A stretch of 24,212 nt of DNA from CAZKXX01 sp964556705 (GCA_964556705.1 CAZKXX010000057.1:1-24212), one strand, 5' to 3'; positions 1 to 7,649 are shown, counted from the first letter of the stretch. Notes: generated from the sequence alone by a model not told the origin. Numbers and translations: made by a program.

Positions 1-116
1 TCTTCGAGTGGCGGTTCTTCAGATTCCGCCCAAATGGGCTCCAGGCGTGGTTCAATCAGGACCAGACCCAGGAGGAAAGCAGCCAGCAAACCCGCGACCA
101 GCCGAGCGGCACGCAT
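1..116 (-). CDS. Exported protein of unknown function, N-terminal fragment (cut by left edge)
   Basis: Only the first 38 codons are in the window, reading leftward from ATG at 116. They encode a short basic start (MRAARLV), a hydrophobic run of about 15 residues (GLLAAFLLGLVL) and then an acidic, proline-containing stretch, which is the profile of a signal peptide or N-terminal membrane anchor. A Shine-Dalgarno-like GAGGTG lies 5 nt upstream of the ATG, and a sigma70-type promoter sits about 55 nt upstream. The rest of the protein is outside the window, so no family can be assigned. The signal-peptide reading is reasonably supported; the function is unknown. Confidence 0.55.
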   Translation of the reverse strand, partial: MRAARLVAGLLAAFLLGLVLIEPRLEPIWAESEEPPLE

Positions 117-170
117 CGCAGCACCTCGCGAAAGCAGTTGTCTCGTATACCCTGTCTCTACGTGCCGCGG

Positions 171-198
171 AGATTATCCCCCCGCCCTAATCTGTCAA
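171..198 (-). promoter_or_regulatory. Sigma70-type promoter for the leftmost gene
   Basis: On the minus strand a perfect -35 TTGACA (198-193) is followed by GATAAT (178-173, 14-nt spacer) or, with a better 16-nt spacer, TAATCT (176-171). Transcription would start near 165 and read into the exported-protein gene at 116. The -35 is clear; which hexamer acts as the -10 is uncertain. The rest of the 117-348 gap shows no gene. Confidence 0.5.
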
Positions 199-348
199 GC
201 GAAAAATGATATCCTCGCGTAAACACCTGTAAGGTATACGCGGTCAGGAGCTTAGTCTGGTTTGAAACGGTTCTGGCGAGGCCAGATGGCACAGGAAGGT
301 GCATCCAGCCTGCAACCGGAAGTGCCCGGCAGTTTGGATAATGCGGAT

Positions 349-735
349 TTATCGGGGCGGAGGGGGCGGGCGGCGCGCGCGCCTTTCATCAATCCGGCGG
401 ACGATCTCGTCGAATTTGGCCCGTTGTTCGGGTGTCAGGATGGCGCGGATGCGTTCGCGGCGTTCCTCTCGCAGGGCGCGGAATTTCGGGCCCACTTCGT
501 CTGCGAGCGCCTTCTGCTTCGCTCCAGCCTCCTCGAACGCTTTGCGCACTTCGGCCACCTGCGCGTCGGTCAGGGCCAGGTCGCGCGTCAGCCGCTGAAT
601 AACCTGTTCTTTATCCGGGGGCACGTGGCGTTGCCAGCGGCCACCGTACCACCCATACAGGAACGCGCCGACGGCGCCCACGATCGCCCCCAGCAAAAAG
701 GTGGCTACAAAGTAGAAGTAAACCCGCCGCGTCAT
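349..735 (-). CDS. Spy/CpxP-like periplasmic protein with LTxxQ motifs, membrane anchored
   Basis: This 128-residue protein has an N-terminal hydrophobic segment (about residues 6-30) ending in aromatic residues rather than an obvious signal-peptidase site, so it probably stays anchored with its C-terminus in the periplasm. The rest is charged and helical, with two LTxxQ-type motifs, LTDAQ (55-59) and LTPEQ (100-104), the signature of Spy/CpxP chaperones and of related periplasmic sensors such as CnrX. It ends in a short Arg/Pro tail (PPPPPR). It has a single His (37) and no Cys, so direct metal sensing is not evident. It is the last gene of the sigma/anti-sigma operon and overlaps the anti-sigma gene by 4 nt (ATGA), which implies translational coupling. 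Likely role, by inference: an envelope-stress sensor or chaperone feeding the anti-sigma factor. Confidence 0.75.
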   Translation of the reverse strand: MTRRVYFYFVATFLLGAIVGAVGAFLYGWYGGRWQRHVPPDKEQVIQRLTRDLALTDAQVAEVRKAFEEAGAKQKALADEVGPKFRALREERRERIRAILTPEQRAKFDEIVRRIDERRARRPPPPPR

Positions 736-1211
736 CGGGAGGTGTTCTCTCCATTCTCGCCGGCCTCAGTCAAGGGGGAGCTGAAACCGGACTCAAAACC
801 GTAAATCATCGGGTCGGCCGTCGCCATCGTCACTTCGGACTGGGCTTGGAGGAGAAGCTCATCCGTGGTCGGTCCGCGAAGCGGCCCGGAAGAAGGCAGC
901 GCCAGGGCCAGCAGGGCCACCAGCGCCAGGACGGACGTCGCTTCGACGAACCTCCGGCCGGCGATTTCGAGTAAGTCCTGCACCAGGGGCGCCGGGGCCT
1001 GTTCCAGATGACGTCTCAGGCGCGCCGCAAAACCCAGCGACGGCTCCGCTACGGGCTCGGCGCGGAGAGAATCGAAGGCTCGCCGCATCGCCGCCCAATC
1101 GCGAACGTAGGCCGCGCACTCCGAGCAGGCCGCAACGTGCGTCCGGACCGCGCCGGGCGCCTCCTCCCAGCCGCGCTCTTCCAGAATGATTTGAGCCTCT
1201 TCACAACGCAT
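732..1211 (-). CDS. Zinc-finger anti-sigma factor (ZAS family), single-pass membrane protein
   Basis: This 159-residue protein begins with a cytoplasmic putative zinc-finger domain. Cys3 and the HxxxCxxC triad (His25, Cys29, Cys32) are the expected ZAS ligands. One membrane span follows at about residues 91-107 (ATSVLALVALLALAL), then a periplasmic tail of about 50 residues. ZAS proteins bind and silence a cognate ECF sigma factor, and the sigma gene lies just upstream with a 3-nt gap. A strong ribosome site (AGAGGAG) lies about 9 nt before the ATG at 1211. The 3-prime end overlaps the Spy-like gene. Release could follow proteolysis, or redox change if the zinc Cys residues are oxidised; the sequence does not decide between these. 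Confidence 0.85.
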   Translation of the reverse strand: MRCEEAQIILEERGWEEAPGAVRTHVAACSECAAYVRDWAAMRRAFDSLRAEPVAEPSLGFAARLRRHLEQAPAPLVQDLLEIAGRRFVEATSVLALVALLALALPSSGPLRGPTTDELLLQAQSEVTMATADPMIYGFESGFSSPLTEAGENGENTSR

Positions 1212-1214
1212 GGC

Positions 1215-1811
1215 TCATCTCCTCTGCTGCCAGCGTCTCCAATCTTCCAGCATCCGCTTTCTGGCCCGATGGAGCCGGACTTTCACCGTGCTCACCTTCA
1301 GGTCCATCAGCTCGCCGATCTCCTCCACCGACAACCCCTCGATTTCTTTCAGCACCAGGATTTCTCGGTCGCCAGCCGGGGCTCGGGCAAGCAGTTTGCG
1401 CGCCAATTCGCGAACCGCAGCCTGATGCTCCGGGTCAGCCTCACCCACGGGCTGGAAACTGACAGTTCGTCCCCCGCCGGAGAGCTCCCGGTCCCCCGAT
1501 AGGTCATGCGTCTCGACGGGCGAAGCCCGCTGCCGGCGCAGGTAATCATAACAGTGGTTAACCGAGACCCGGCGGAGCCAGGTCCCGAAGGAGGCGCGGA
1601 AATTATAAGTCCGCAGGGTTCGAAAGACCTTGAGGAAAATCTCCTGCGCCAGGTCCTCCACCAGGTCGGAAGGCCGGACGAGGCGTGAAACCAGGGCGAA
1701 AACCGTCCGCTGGTGCCGCTCGATAAGGGCCTCAAAGGCTTCCCGGTCGCCCCGCTGAGCGAGGCGGATATATTTACTTTCTTCTCCATCCGTCCAGGCA
1801 GCCTTGGCCAT
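1215..1811 (-). CDS. ECF-family (RpoE-like) RNA polymerase sigma factor
   Basis: At 198 residues this is a typical group IV sigma factor. Sigma region 2 covers about residues 25-95, with the core-binding helix DLVEDLAQEIFLKVF (49-63) and the -10-reading segment FGTWLRRVSVNHCYDYLRR. A variable linker of about 35 residues follows. Region 4 is at about 130-190, with a helix-turn-helix (LSVEEIGELMDLKVSTVKVRLHRARKRM). Sigma 1.1 and region 3 are absent. It heads a three-gene operon with its anti-sigma factor and a Spy-like protein, a standard arrangement for signal-responsive envelope regulation. An ECF-type promoter (1847-1873) directly upstream suggests autoregulation. No good Shine-Dalgarno is seen at the usual distance; the nearest purine run, GGAAGG, is about 20 nt upstream. 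The ATG at 1811 is the only convincing start. Confidence 0.92.
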   Translation of the reverse strand: MAKAAWTDGEESKYIRLAQRGDREAFEALIERHQRTVFALVSRLVRPSDLVEDLAQEIFLKVFRTLRTYNFRASFGTWLRRVSVNHCYDYLRRQRASPVETHDLSGDRELSGGGRTVSFQPVGEADPEHQAAVRELARKLLARAPAGDREILVLKEIEGLSVEEIGELMDLKVSTVKVRLHRARKRMLEDWRRWQQRR

Positions 1812-1846
1812 CCGAAACCCATCGGCCCGCCTTCCTACCCTTTACC

Positions 1847-1873
1847 GACGAACCGGGCGGGCACCTGGTTACA
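1847..1873 (-). promoter_or_regulatory. Candidate ECF-sigma autoregulatory promoter
   Basis: Reading the minus strand, TGTAAC (1873-1868) and CGTC (1850-1847) are separated by exactly 17 nt. This matches the general ECF promoter form (AAC-containing -35, CGTC-like -10), for example SigX/SigW-type promoters of Bacillus. The predicted start would lie near 1840, about 30 nt before the sigma gene ATG at 1811. The pattern is seen directly; use by this sigma factor is inference from position. Confidence 0.55.
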
Positions 1874-1900
1874 GTAATTTGCAGCAAATAGGAACGCACG

Positions 1901-1947
1901 GAAAATTTTTTATTGACCGAAAATTCGCATTATGAAACACTAACCCT
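1901..1947 (+). promoter_or_regulatory. AT-rich upstream region of the XRE regulator; possible promoter/operator
   Basis: This is the only strongly AT-rich patch between the two divergent regulators. GAAAATT occurs twice, at 1901-1907 and 1919-1925, exactly 18 bp apart. TTGACC (1913-1918) and TATGAA (1931-1936) resemble promoter hexamers, but the 12-nt spacing is too short for a normal sigma70 promoter. There is no Shine-Dalgarno before the ATG at 1948, so the transcript may be leaderless or nearly so. The repeated GAAAATT could be an operator for the regulator itself. All of this is tentative. Confidence 0.3.
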
Positions 1948-2322
1948 ATGGTTATCGGAACACGTCTAAGAGGCCTGCGCGAAGAGAAGGGTTTCTCGCA
2001 GGGCGATATTGAGAAGCGTACCGGGTTGTTGCGGTGTTACATTTCCCGAGTGGAGAACGGTCACACCGTTCCTTCCATTGAGACGCTGGAAAAGCTGGCT
2101 GCGGCACTGGAAATCCCCCTTTATCAGCTTTTTTATGAGGGAGACGAACCGCCACCGCTGCCCAATCTGAGCAGGCGCCGGTCGACTGAAGAGCTGGCGG
2201 AAGACGAAGAAACGCAGAAGGAAAACCGTTTCTTCGATAAGATCCGCCGCCTGATGACCCGGATCGACGACAAGGATCGTCAGCTCCTGCTCTATATGGC
2301 GCAGAAACTGGCGAGCCGTTAG
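1948..2322 (+). CDS. XRE-family helix-turn-helix transcriptional regulator
   Basis: This 124-residue protein has a Cro/CI-type helix-turn-helix in residues 3-62. It shows the usual spacing of GTRLRGLREEKGFSQGDIEKR, the turn at TGLLR, the recognition helix CYISRVENG, and the helix SIETLEKLAAALEIPLYQLFY. A Pro-rich hinge (DEPPPLPNL), an acidic stretch (ELAEDEE) and a C-terminal helical region follow. No ligand-binding or protease domain is present. It is transcribed away from the ECF operon and converges on guaA, so it is a single-gene unit. I recall near-identical small regulators across Acidobacteriota; their targets are not known to me. DNA binding is confident, target genes are unknown. Confidence 0.88.
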   Translation: MVIGTRLRGLREEKGFSQGDIEKRTGLLRCYISRVENGHTVPSIETLEKLAAALEIPLYQLFYEGDEPPPLPNLSRRRSTEELAEDEETQKENRFFDKIRRLMTRIDDKDRQLLLYMAQKLASR

Positions 2323-2389
2323 CCACCCCGCGTCCAGTCCAGCCGGGGAACGCTGACTCATACCGCAGGCGTATCGAGTGAAGGGATAG

Positions 2390-3928
2390 CTATTCCCATT
2401 CGATGGTGCCCGGTGGCTTCGAGGTAATGTCGAAGACCACCCGGTTCACTCCCTTTACTTCATTGACGATACGTGTCGAGATACGCTCCAGCAGCCCCGT
2501 CGGCAGCCTGGCCCAGTCCGCCGTCATCCCGTCTTCGGATTCCACTGCTCTCACCGCCACGGTGAAGGCGTAGGTGCGCGAGTCTCCCATCACGCCGACG
2601 CTTGAGACCGGCAGAAGCACGGCGAACGACTGCCAGAGCTTCGTGTAGAGTCCCGCGGCGCGGACTTCCTCCTGGACGATCGCATCGGCCTCGCGCACCA
2701 TCCGCAGGCGCTCTTCGGTCACTTCCCCGAGAATCCGCACAGCCAGCCCGGGGCCCGGGAACGGCTGGCGCGCGATGACGTCTTCGCTCAATCCCAGTTC
2801 GCGTCCCACCTCGCGGACTTCATCCTTGAAAAGCTCGCGCAACGGCTCGATGAGTTTGAACTGGAGGTCGGCCGGAAGTCCTCCGACGTTGTGATGGCTT
2901 TTGATGGTCGCCGACGGCCCTTTCACCGAGACGGATTCGATGACGTCCGGATAGAGCGTTCCCTGCACCAGGAAGTCCACCTGGCCGAGTTTCCGCGCCT
3001 CTTCCTCGAAAACACGGATGAATTCCTCGCCGATGATCTTGCGCTTCTGCTCGGGGTCGGTGACGCCGCGCAGGCGCGCCAGGAAGCGCGCCGAAGCGTC
3101 CACGGCGCGGACGTTGAGGTGCGCTTGCCGCGCCAGGCGCTCGGTGACGCGTTCGAATTCGTTTTTGCGCAGGACGCCGTTATCCACGAAGACGCAGGTC
3201 AGGCGGTCGCCGATGGCGCGCGCCACCAGCGTCGCCGCGACGGCCGAATCCACACCGCCCGAAAGGGCGCACAAGGCGCGTCCTGAGCCCACTTCATGCC
3301 GGACGCGCCCGACCGTATCCTCGATGAACGATTTCGGGAACCAGTTGGGCTGGATCCGCGCAATGTTCCGCACGAAATTGCGCAGGATCTGCGCGCCGCG
3401 GTCCGTGTGCCGCACTTCGGGATGGAACTCGACGGCATAAAACCTGCGTTCAGAATTTTCGATCACCGAAATGGCGTTTTCGGTTTTTCCGGTGATGCGG
3501 AAGCCCGGCGGCACCGCGGCCACATGGTCGCCGTGGCTGTTCCAGACGCGCAGCGGCGTGGGCAGGCCGTGCAGGAGTTCGCTCGAATCGCAAATTTCGA
3601 GCTGGGCGAACCCGTACTCGCGCCGCTCGGCCGGCTCGACCTTGCCGCCCAGCTTGTGAGACATCCACTGGAGGCCGTAGCAGATACCGAGCACCGGAAC
3701 ACCCATTTGAAATACACGCTCGTCGGCCGTGGGCGAAGCCGGGTCGTAAACCGATGCGGGGCCGCCGGAAAGAATCAGCGCCTGCGGGCGCATTCGTTCG
3801 AGTTCGGCGTACGGCAGGTTGCAGGGCACGATCGCCGAATAGACGCTCATCTCGCGAATGCGCCGCGCGATGAGCTGCGTGTATTGGGAACCGAAATCGA
3901 GAATGACGACGGGCCGGACTGGGTCCAT
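2390..3928 (-). CDS. guaA: GMP synthase (glutamine-hydrolysing)
   Basis: This 512-residue protein is full length for GuaA, which converts XMP to GMP with ATP and glutamine in purine synthesis. The N-terminal class I amidotransferase domain (about 6-190) has the nucleophile Cys83 in GICYG and the His169/Glu171 pair in EFHPEV. The ATP-pyrophosphatase domain starts near 200 and has the P-loop SGGVDS (223-228). The C-terminal dimerisation domain is recognisable by QPFPGPGLAVRILGE and ends in the usual KPPGTIEWE. The ATG at 3928 gives the canonical start VVILDFGSQYTQLIARRI. It is last in a minus-strand run after nfo and leuS. The 139-nt gap to leuS is filled by a heptad-repeat element, so co-transcription is possible but unproven. 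Confidence 0.97.
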   Translation of the reverse strand: MDPVRPVVILDFGSQYTQLIARRIREMSVYSAIVPCNLPYAELERMRPQALILSGGPASVYDPASPTADERVFQMGVPVLGICYGLQWMSHKLGGKVEPAERREYGFAQLEICDSSELLHGLPTPLRVWNSHGDHVAAVPPGFRITGKTENAISVIENSERRFYAVEFHPEVRHTDRGAQILRNFVRNIARIQPNWFPKSFIEDTVGRVRHEVGSGRALCALSGGVDSAVAATLVARAIGDRLTCVFVDNGVLRKNEFERVTERLARQAHLNVRAVDASARFLARLRGVTDPEQKRKIIGEEFIRVFEEEARKLGQVDFLVQGTLYPDVIESVSVKGPSATIKSHHNVGGLPADLQFKLIEPLRELFKDEVREVGRELGLSEDVIARQPFPGPGLAVRILGEVTEERLRMVREADAIVQEEVRAAGLYTKLWQSFAVLLPVSSVGVMGDSRTYAFTVAVRAVESEDGMTADWARLPTGLLERISTRIVNEVKGVNRVVFDITSKPPGTIEWE

Positions 3929-3937
3929 GTTCGAGTA

Positions 3938-4064
3938 CAGAAGTCAGGAGCCAGGAGTCAGGAGCCAGAATGATTTCCGACGGCGCGCGCTCGCCTCGAA
4001 GGACTGCCCGATTGCAGCGACGCGCGCATTCCGACTTCTGACTCCTGTTTTCTGACTCCTTCCT
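3938..4064. repeat. Heptad-repeat inverted-arm element A (leuS-guaA gap)
   Basis: The left arm (3938-3973) is a run of degenerate 7-bp units alternating GTCAGGA and GCCAGGA. The right arm (about 4033-4064) carries the complementary units TTCTGAC and TCCTGTT/TCCTTCC. The arms are therefore tandem repeats internally and inverted relative to each other, flanking a GC-rich core of about 59 bp. A transcript through the gap could fold the arms together. It resembles short tandemly repeated heptanucleotides described in cyanobacteria; the match to that class is by analogy only. Confidence 0.75.
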
Positions 4065-4067
4065 GCA

Positions 4068-6578
4068 TCACTTCACCACAATATTCACCAGCTTATTCGG
4101 CACGACGATGACTTTGACGATCTGTCTGCCGTTCAGGTGCTCGCTGACTTTGGGCTCGGCCTGCGCGAGGCGCCGGACCTGGTCCTCGCTCGCGCCCACC
4201 GCGACACGAATCCGCCCGCGCAGCTTGCCGTTCACCTGCACGGGGAGTTCGAGTTCCTCTTCGGCGGCGAGCTCCGCGTCGTAAGCGGGCCAGGCGACGC
4301 GCAGCGCGGGCTCCCTGCCTCCCAGCGATTCCCACAACTCGTCGGCGATGTGCGGCGCGAAGGGCGCGAGTTCCAGGGCGAGAATCGCGAGCGTCTCCTT
4401 CAGGACTTCCGGCCGGACCTTCCCGGCCTCGACGGCCGGCTCGAGCTCGCTCAAGACGTTCACCAGCTCCATCATCATCGCGATGTCGGTATTGAAATGC
4501 CAGCGCGTCTCGAGGTCGTCCGAGATGTGGCGCAGCGTCTGGTGCGCCTTGCGAAGGAGTTGCCGTTCCTCGCCGCTCAGCTTTGCGATGTCGTGCCTTG
4601 TTTCCGCTCGAGCCGCGCCGCCGGGCACCACCCGCAGACGCTCGGCGTGCCGCGCGAAGAGGCGATAGACGCGGTTCAGGAAGCGCGCCGCGCCTTCGAT
4701 CCCCGCGTCGCTCCAGTCGAGGTCTTTTTCGGGCGGCGCCGCGAAAAGGACGTAAATCCGCACCGTGTCCGCGCCGTATTTGGCGAACATCTCGGTCGGG
4801 TCCACGACGTTGCCGCGCGACTTCGACATCGCCGAGCCGTCCTTGAGCACCATGCCCTGCGTGAAGAGCCGCGCGACGGGCTCGGCGAAATCCACCAGGC
4901 CGATATCCTGCATGACCTTCGAAAAGAACCGCATGTAAATCAGGTGCAGGATGGCGTGTTCGATGCCGCCGATGTACTGGTCCACCGGAAACCAGTAGCG
5001 GACGGCTTCCGGGCCGACAGGGAGCGACGCGTTCTCCGGGTCGCAGTAGCGGTAGAAGTACCAGGAGGAATCAACGAACGTGTCCATCGTATCGGTCTCG
5101 CGGCGCGCCGCCTTGCCGCACTTCGGACACTTCGTGTTCACAAATTCCGGCACCGCGTCGAGCGGCGAGCGCCCGCGGCCCGTCAGCTTGATGTCGGGAG
5201 GAAGAATCACGGGCAGGTCTTTTTCGGGGACGGGCACGATCCCGCAGCCGTCGCAATAAATGATCGGGATCGGAGTGCCCCAGTAACGCTGGCGCGAGAT
5301 GCCCCAATCCTTGATACGGTACTGGACGGTTCCCTTCCCGAAACCTTTCGCTTCCGCGTCGCGCGTCATGCGCTCGAGGGCTTCTTCGGAGGTGAGCCCG
5401 GAGTACGGGCCGCTGTTCACCAGGCGTCCGTACTCGGTGTACGCCCCTTTTCTGTCGGATTCTGGCGCCTCGCCCTCGCGCGGAACGATGACGGTGCGAA
5501 TCGGCAGACCGTACTGCGTGCAGAATTCAAAGTCGCGCTGGTCGTGCGCGGGGACAGCCATAATGGCGCCCGTGCCGTATTCCATGAGCACGAAATTCGC
5601 CAGCCACACGGGCACCACTTCGCCATTGTAGGGGTTGCGCGCCGTGAAGCCCGTGGGCGCGCCGCGCTTTTCGAGATCGGCTTCAGCCCGCGCGCGGACG
5701 GACTGGGCGCGGATGCGCTCGACTTCCGCCCGCAATTTCTCCGGCGCTTTCGAGCGCGCGATCATCTTTTCGACCAGCGGGTGCTCGGCGGCGAGAAACA
5801 CGGCCGTCGAGCCGAAGATCGTATCCACGCGCGTGGTGAAGATGCGCAGCGGCTCGCCCAGCTCGACGACTTCGTAATCCACTTCCGTCCCGTAAGACTT
5901 TCCAATCCAGTTCGCCTGCATGGCCAGGACGCGCTCAGGCCAGCGGACGAGTTCGCGCGTGTCGTCGAGCAGCCGGTCGGCATAAGCGGTGATTTTCAGG
6001 AACCACTGCTCGAGTTCGCGTTCCTCGACGGGCGTTTCCTCGTGCCGCCAGCAACAGCCGTTCACCACCTGCTCGTTCGCGAGCACGGTCTCGCACTCGG
6101 GACACCAGTTGACGCGACTCTTTTTGCGGTAGGCAAGCCCGCGCTCGTACATCTTGAGGAAAAACCACTGGTTCCAGCGGTAGTACTCGGGCGCGCAGGT
6201 AGCGATTTCGCGCCGCCAGTCGTAACTGACGCCCAGGCGCTTCAGTTGCCCGCGCATCGTTTCGATGTTCGAGAACGTCCACTCGCCCGGCGGGCGGCCG
6301 TGCTTGAGCGCGGCGTTTTCCGCCGGCAGGCCGAAAGCGTCCCAGCCGATGGGGTGCAGGACGTTGTAGCCGCGCATCCACATATAGCGCGCCAGCGCGT
6401 CGCCCAGCGTGTAGTTGCGCACGTGCCCCATGTGCAGCGCGCCCGAAGGGTACGGAAACATTTCGAGGACGTAGTACTTCCGGCGGTTCGGGTCCGCGTC
6501 CGCGTCAAAGAGCTTCAGCTCCGCCCAGCGCCGCTGCCACCTGGCTTCGATTTTTTGCGGATCGTAATTCGCGTCCAT
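4068..6578 (-). CDS. leuS: Leucyl-tRNA synthetase
   Basis: This class I aminoacyl-tRNA synthetase charges tRNA-Leu in the cytoplasm. The 836 residues match the bacterial LeuRS length. Visible are the HIGH-type motif HMGH (49-52), a zinc-binding CPEC pair, the CP1 editing domain with FTTRVDTIFG and GTGAIMAVPAHDQRDFEF, and a second Cys pair (CDGC / CPKC). The signature loop is at 583-587, where the usual KMSKS reads AMSKS. The leucine-specific and C-terminal domains follow, ending in VNGKLRGRIRVAVG...VVPNKLVNIVVK. The frame is open 20 codons further upstream to an ATG at 6638, but that part would be encoded by repeat DNA, so the start MDANYDPQKIEARWQ at 6578 is preferred. No strong ribosome site is visible there. 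It lies between nfo and guaA on the same strand. Confidence 0.97.
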   Translation of the reverse strand: MDANYDPQKIEARWQRRWAELKLFDADADPNRRKYYVLEMFPYPSGALHMGHVRNYTLGDALARYMWMRGYNVLHPIGWDAFGLPAENAALKHGRPPGEWTFSNIETMRGQLKRLGVSYDWRREIATCAPEYYRWNQWFFLKMYERGLAYRKKSRVNWCPECETVLANEQVVNGCCWRHEETPVEERELEQWFLKITAYADRLLDDTRELVRWPERVLAMQANWIGKSYGTEVDYEVVELGEPLRIFTTRVDTIFGSTAVFLAAEHPLVEKMIARSKAPEKLRAEVERIRAQSVRARAEADLEKRGAPTGFTARNPYNGEVVPVWLANFVLMEYGTGAIMAVPAHDQRDFEFCTQYGLPIRTVIVPREGEAPESDRKGAYTEYGRLVNSGPYSGLTSEEALERMTRDAEAKGFGKGTVQYRIKDWGISRQRYWGTPIPIIYCDGCGIVPVPEKDLPVILPPDIKLTGRGRSPLDAVPEFVNTKCPKCGKAARRETDTMDTFVDSSWYFYRYCDPENASLPVGPEAVRYWFPVDQYIGGIEHAILHLIYMRFFSKVMQDIGLVDFAEPVARLFTQGMVLKDGSAMSKSRGNVVDPTEMFAKYGADTVRIYVLFAAPPEKDLDWSDAGIEGAARFLNRVYRLFARHAERLRVVPGGAARAETRHDIAKLSGEERQLLRKAHQTLRHISDDLETRWHFNTDIAMMMELVNVLSELEPAVEAGKVRPEVLKETLAILALELAPFAPHIADELWESLGGREPALRVAWPAYDAELAAEEELELPVQVNGKLRGRIRVAVGASEDQVRRLAQAEPKVSEHLNGRQIVKVIVVPNKLVNIVVK

Positions 6579-6587
6579 AAACAGGTT

Positions 6588-6678
6588 CGGAATTATGAAT
6601 TGTGAATGCTGAATAAAGAGCGGGGTTGGCCCAACCATCTGCGAAAGTCATCATTCAGAATTCATAATTCATCATTTC
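6588..6678. repeat. Heptad-repeat inverted-arm element B (nfo-leuS gap)
   Basis: The left arm (about 6588-6617) is made of AT-rich 7-bp units such as TTATGAA, TTGTGAA and TGCTGAA. The right arm (about 6650-6678) has the complementary units ATTCAGA, ATTCATA and ATTCATC. The core of about 32 bp contains GGTTGG-C-CCAACC (6624-6636), a perfect 6-bp inverted repeat with a 1-nt centre. The layout is the same as element A but with an unrelated heptad. It fills nearly the whole gap between leuS and nfo, which are both on the minus strand. Confidence 0.75.
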
Positions 6679-6681
6679 TCG

Positions 6682-7557
6682 CTAAGGGCGCTTCCTTTCC
6701 GCTGGTCCTGCCAACTCGCCAGCGAGTAAACGCATCATCCGCAGATTCCGCCTGTCGTCTCCCGGCCGGTCAATCGGTGTTTCGCAGATGAACGGGATCT
6801 GCCGCAGTCGTGGATGTCGGACAATCCGCCGAAAACCTTCCTTCCCGATGTAGCCTCGGCCGATATGCTGGTGGCGGTCGGCGCGCGAGCCGAAGGGCGT
6901 CTTCGAGTCGTTGGCGTGGATGACGCGCACCCGCCTGAGGCCCACCGTCGCTTCGAGCTGCCTGACCGTCTCCCTCAGCCCCTTTTCCTCGTGAATCGGA
7001 TAACCGGCCTCAAAACAGTGGGCCGTGTCGATGCAGGCGCCCAGGGGCAGTTCGCTCGAAGCGCCTTCCACGATTTCCGCCACCTCCTCGAATGTCCGTC
7101 CGATCGAAGCGCCCTGCCCCGCGGTGTTCTCAATCAGAATGGTCAGTCCGTCCAACTTCAGCCCGCGGGCCGCGCGCTTGAGCGACTCGACGCAGGTCCG
7201 GATGGCTTCGCCCGGCGTCGAGTCCTTCGCGCTTCCCGGATGCGTGACGAGGTAGTCCGCCCCCAGCGCCACGGCGCGTTCCAGTTCGCGCCGGAAGGCG
7301 GCGATGGATTTCTTCCGAATCACGGCGTCGGCGGAGGCGAGGTTAATCAGGTAGTTGTCATGGATGACGACGGGCGCGAGTTTATATCGCGCGCGGGCCG
7401 CCCGAAAGCGCTCGCAGTCTTCCGGCGTCGGGTCGAGCGTCCGCCAGCCGCGCGGGTTGGCGGAAAACATCTGGAAGGTGTCGCAGCCGATCTTCTTCGC
7501 GTGGTGCGCCGCGTTCTCGACGGCGCCGGCAATCGACGTATGGACACCCACTCGCAC
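6682..7557 (-). CDS. nfo: Endonuclease IV (AP endonuclease)
   Basis: This 291-residue TIM-barrel enzyme cuts DNA 5-prime to abasic sites in base-excision repair using three zinc ions. All nine metal ligands known from E. coli Nfo are present at nearly the same numbers: His66, His106, Glu143, Asp177, His180, His214, Asp227, His229 and Glu259 (motifs VIHDN, THPGS, IENTAG, IDTAH, RVIHAND, RADRHQHIG, ICETP). The start is GTG at 7557, giving VRVGVHTSIAG. It has a good ribosome site (GGGGGAG, about 7 nt upstream) and a promoter just beyond. The frame stays open to 7779, but that extension runs through both promoters and is rejected. The gene is divergent from the membrane-island operon. Confidence 0.95.
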   Translation of the reverse strand: MRVGVHTSIAGAVENAAHHAKKIGCDTFQMFSANPRGWRTLDPTPEDCERFRAARARYKLAPVVIHDNYLINLASADAVIRKKSIAAFRRELERAVALGADYLVTHPGSAKDSTPGEAIRTCVESLKRAARGLKLDGLTILIENTAGQGASIGRTFEEVAEIVEGASSELPLGACIDTAHCFEAGYPIHEEKGLRETVRQLEATVGLRRVRVIHANDSKTPFGSRADRHQHIGRGYIGKEGFRRIVRHPRLRQIPFICETPIDRPGDDRRNLRMMRLLAGELAGPAERKRP

Positions 7558-7584
7558 GCTTTTTCTCCCCCAAGTTAAACTTTC

Positions 7585-7613
7585 ATGGTAACAGCGGGCC
7601 TCGGAGGCGTCAA
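7585..7613 (-). promoter_or_regulatory. Sigma70-type promoter for nfo
   Basis: On the minus strand TTGACG (7613-7608) and TACCAT (7590-7585) are separated by 17 nt, the ideal sigma70 spacing. The predicted start is near 7578, giving a leader of about 20 nt with the ribosome site before GTG 7557. It also supports the short nfo start. Confidence 0.6.
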
Positions 7614-7649
7614 CTTGCGCGCCTGGCGGCGGACCGCGCGAGTTGGCGC

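Noticed and set aside
144..240. CGTATACC (144-151) and GGTATACG (233-240) as an inverted repeat flanking the leftmost promoter
   Set aside because: An 8-bp pair at about 80 bp distance is possible by chance, and no further structure or second copy supports it as an operator.
2385..2400. GGGATAGCTATTCCC near-palindrome at the guaA stop as a terminator
   Set aside because: The stem is short and interrupted, there is no T-run on either strand, and it overlaps the stop codon.
4137..6605. 822-codon open frame on the plus strand opposite leuS
   Set aside because: It is a complement-strand shadow of GC-rich leuS codons; the translation is low-complexity (many Arg, His, Val) with no domain, and leuS is certain.
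6579..6638. 20-residue N-terminal extension of LeuRS
   Set aside because: It is encoded by heptad-repeat DNA and precedes the normal LeuRS start.
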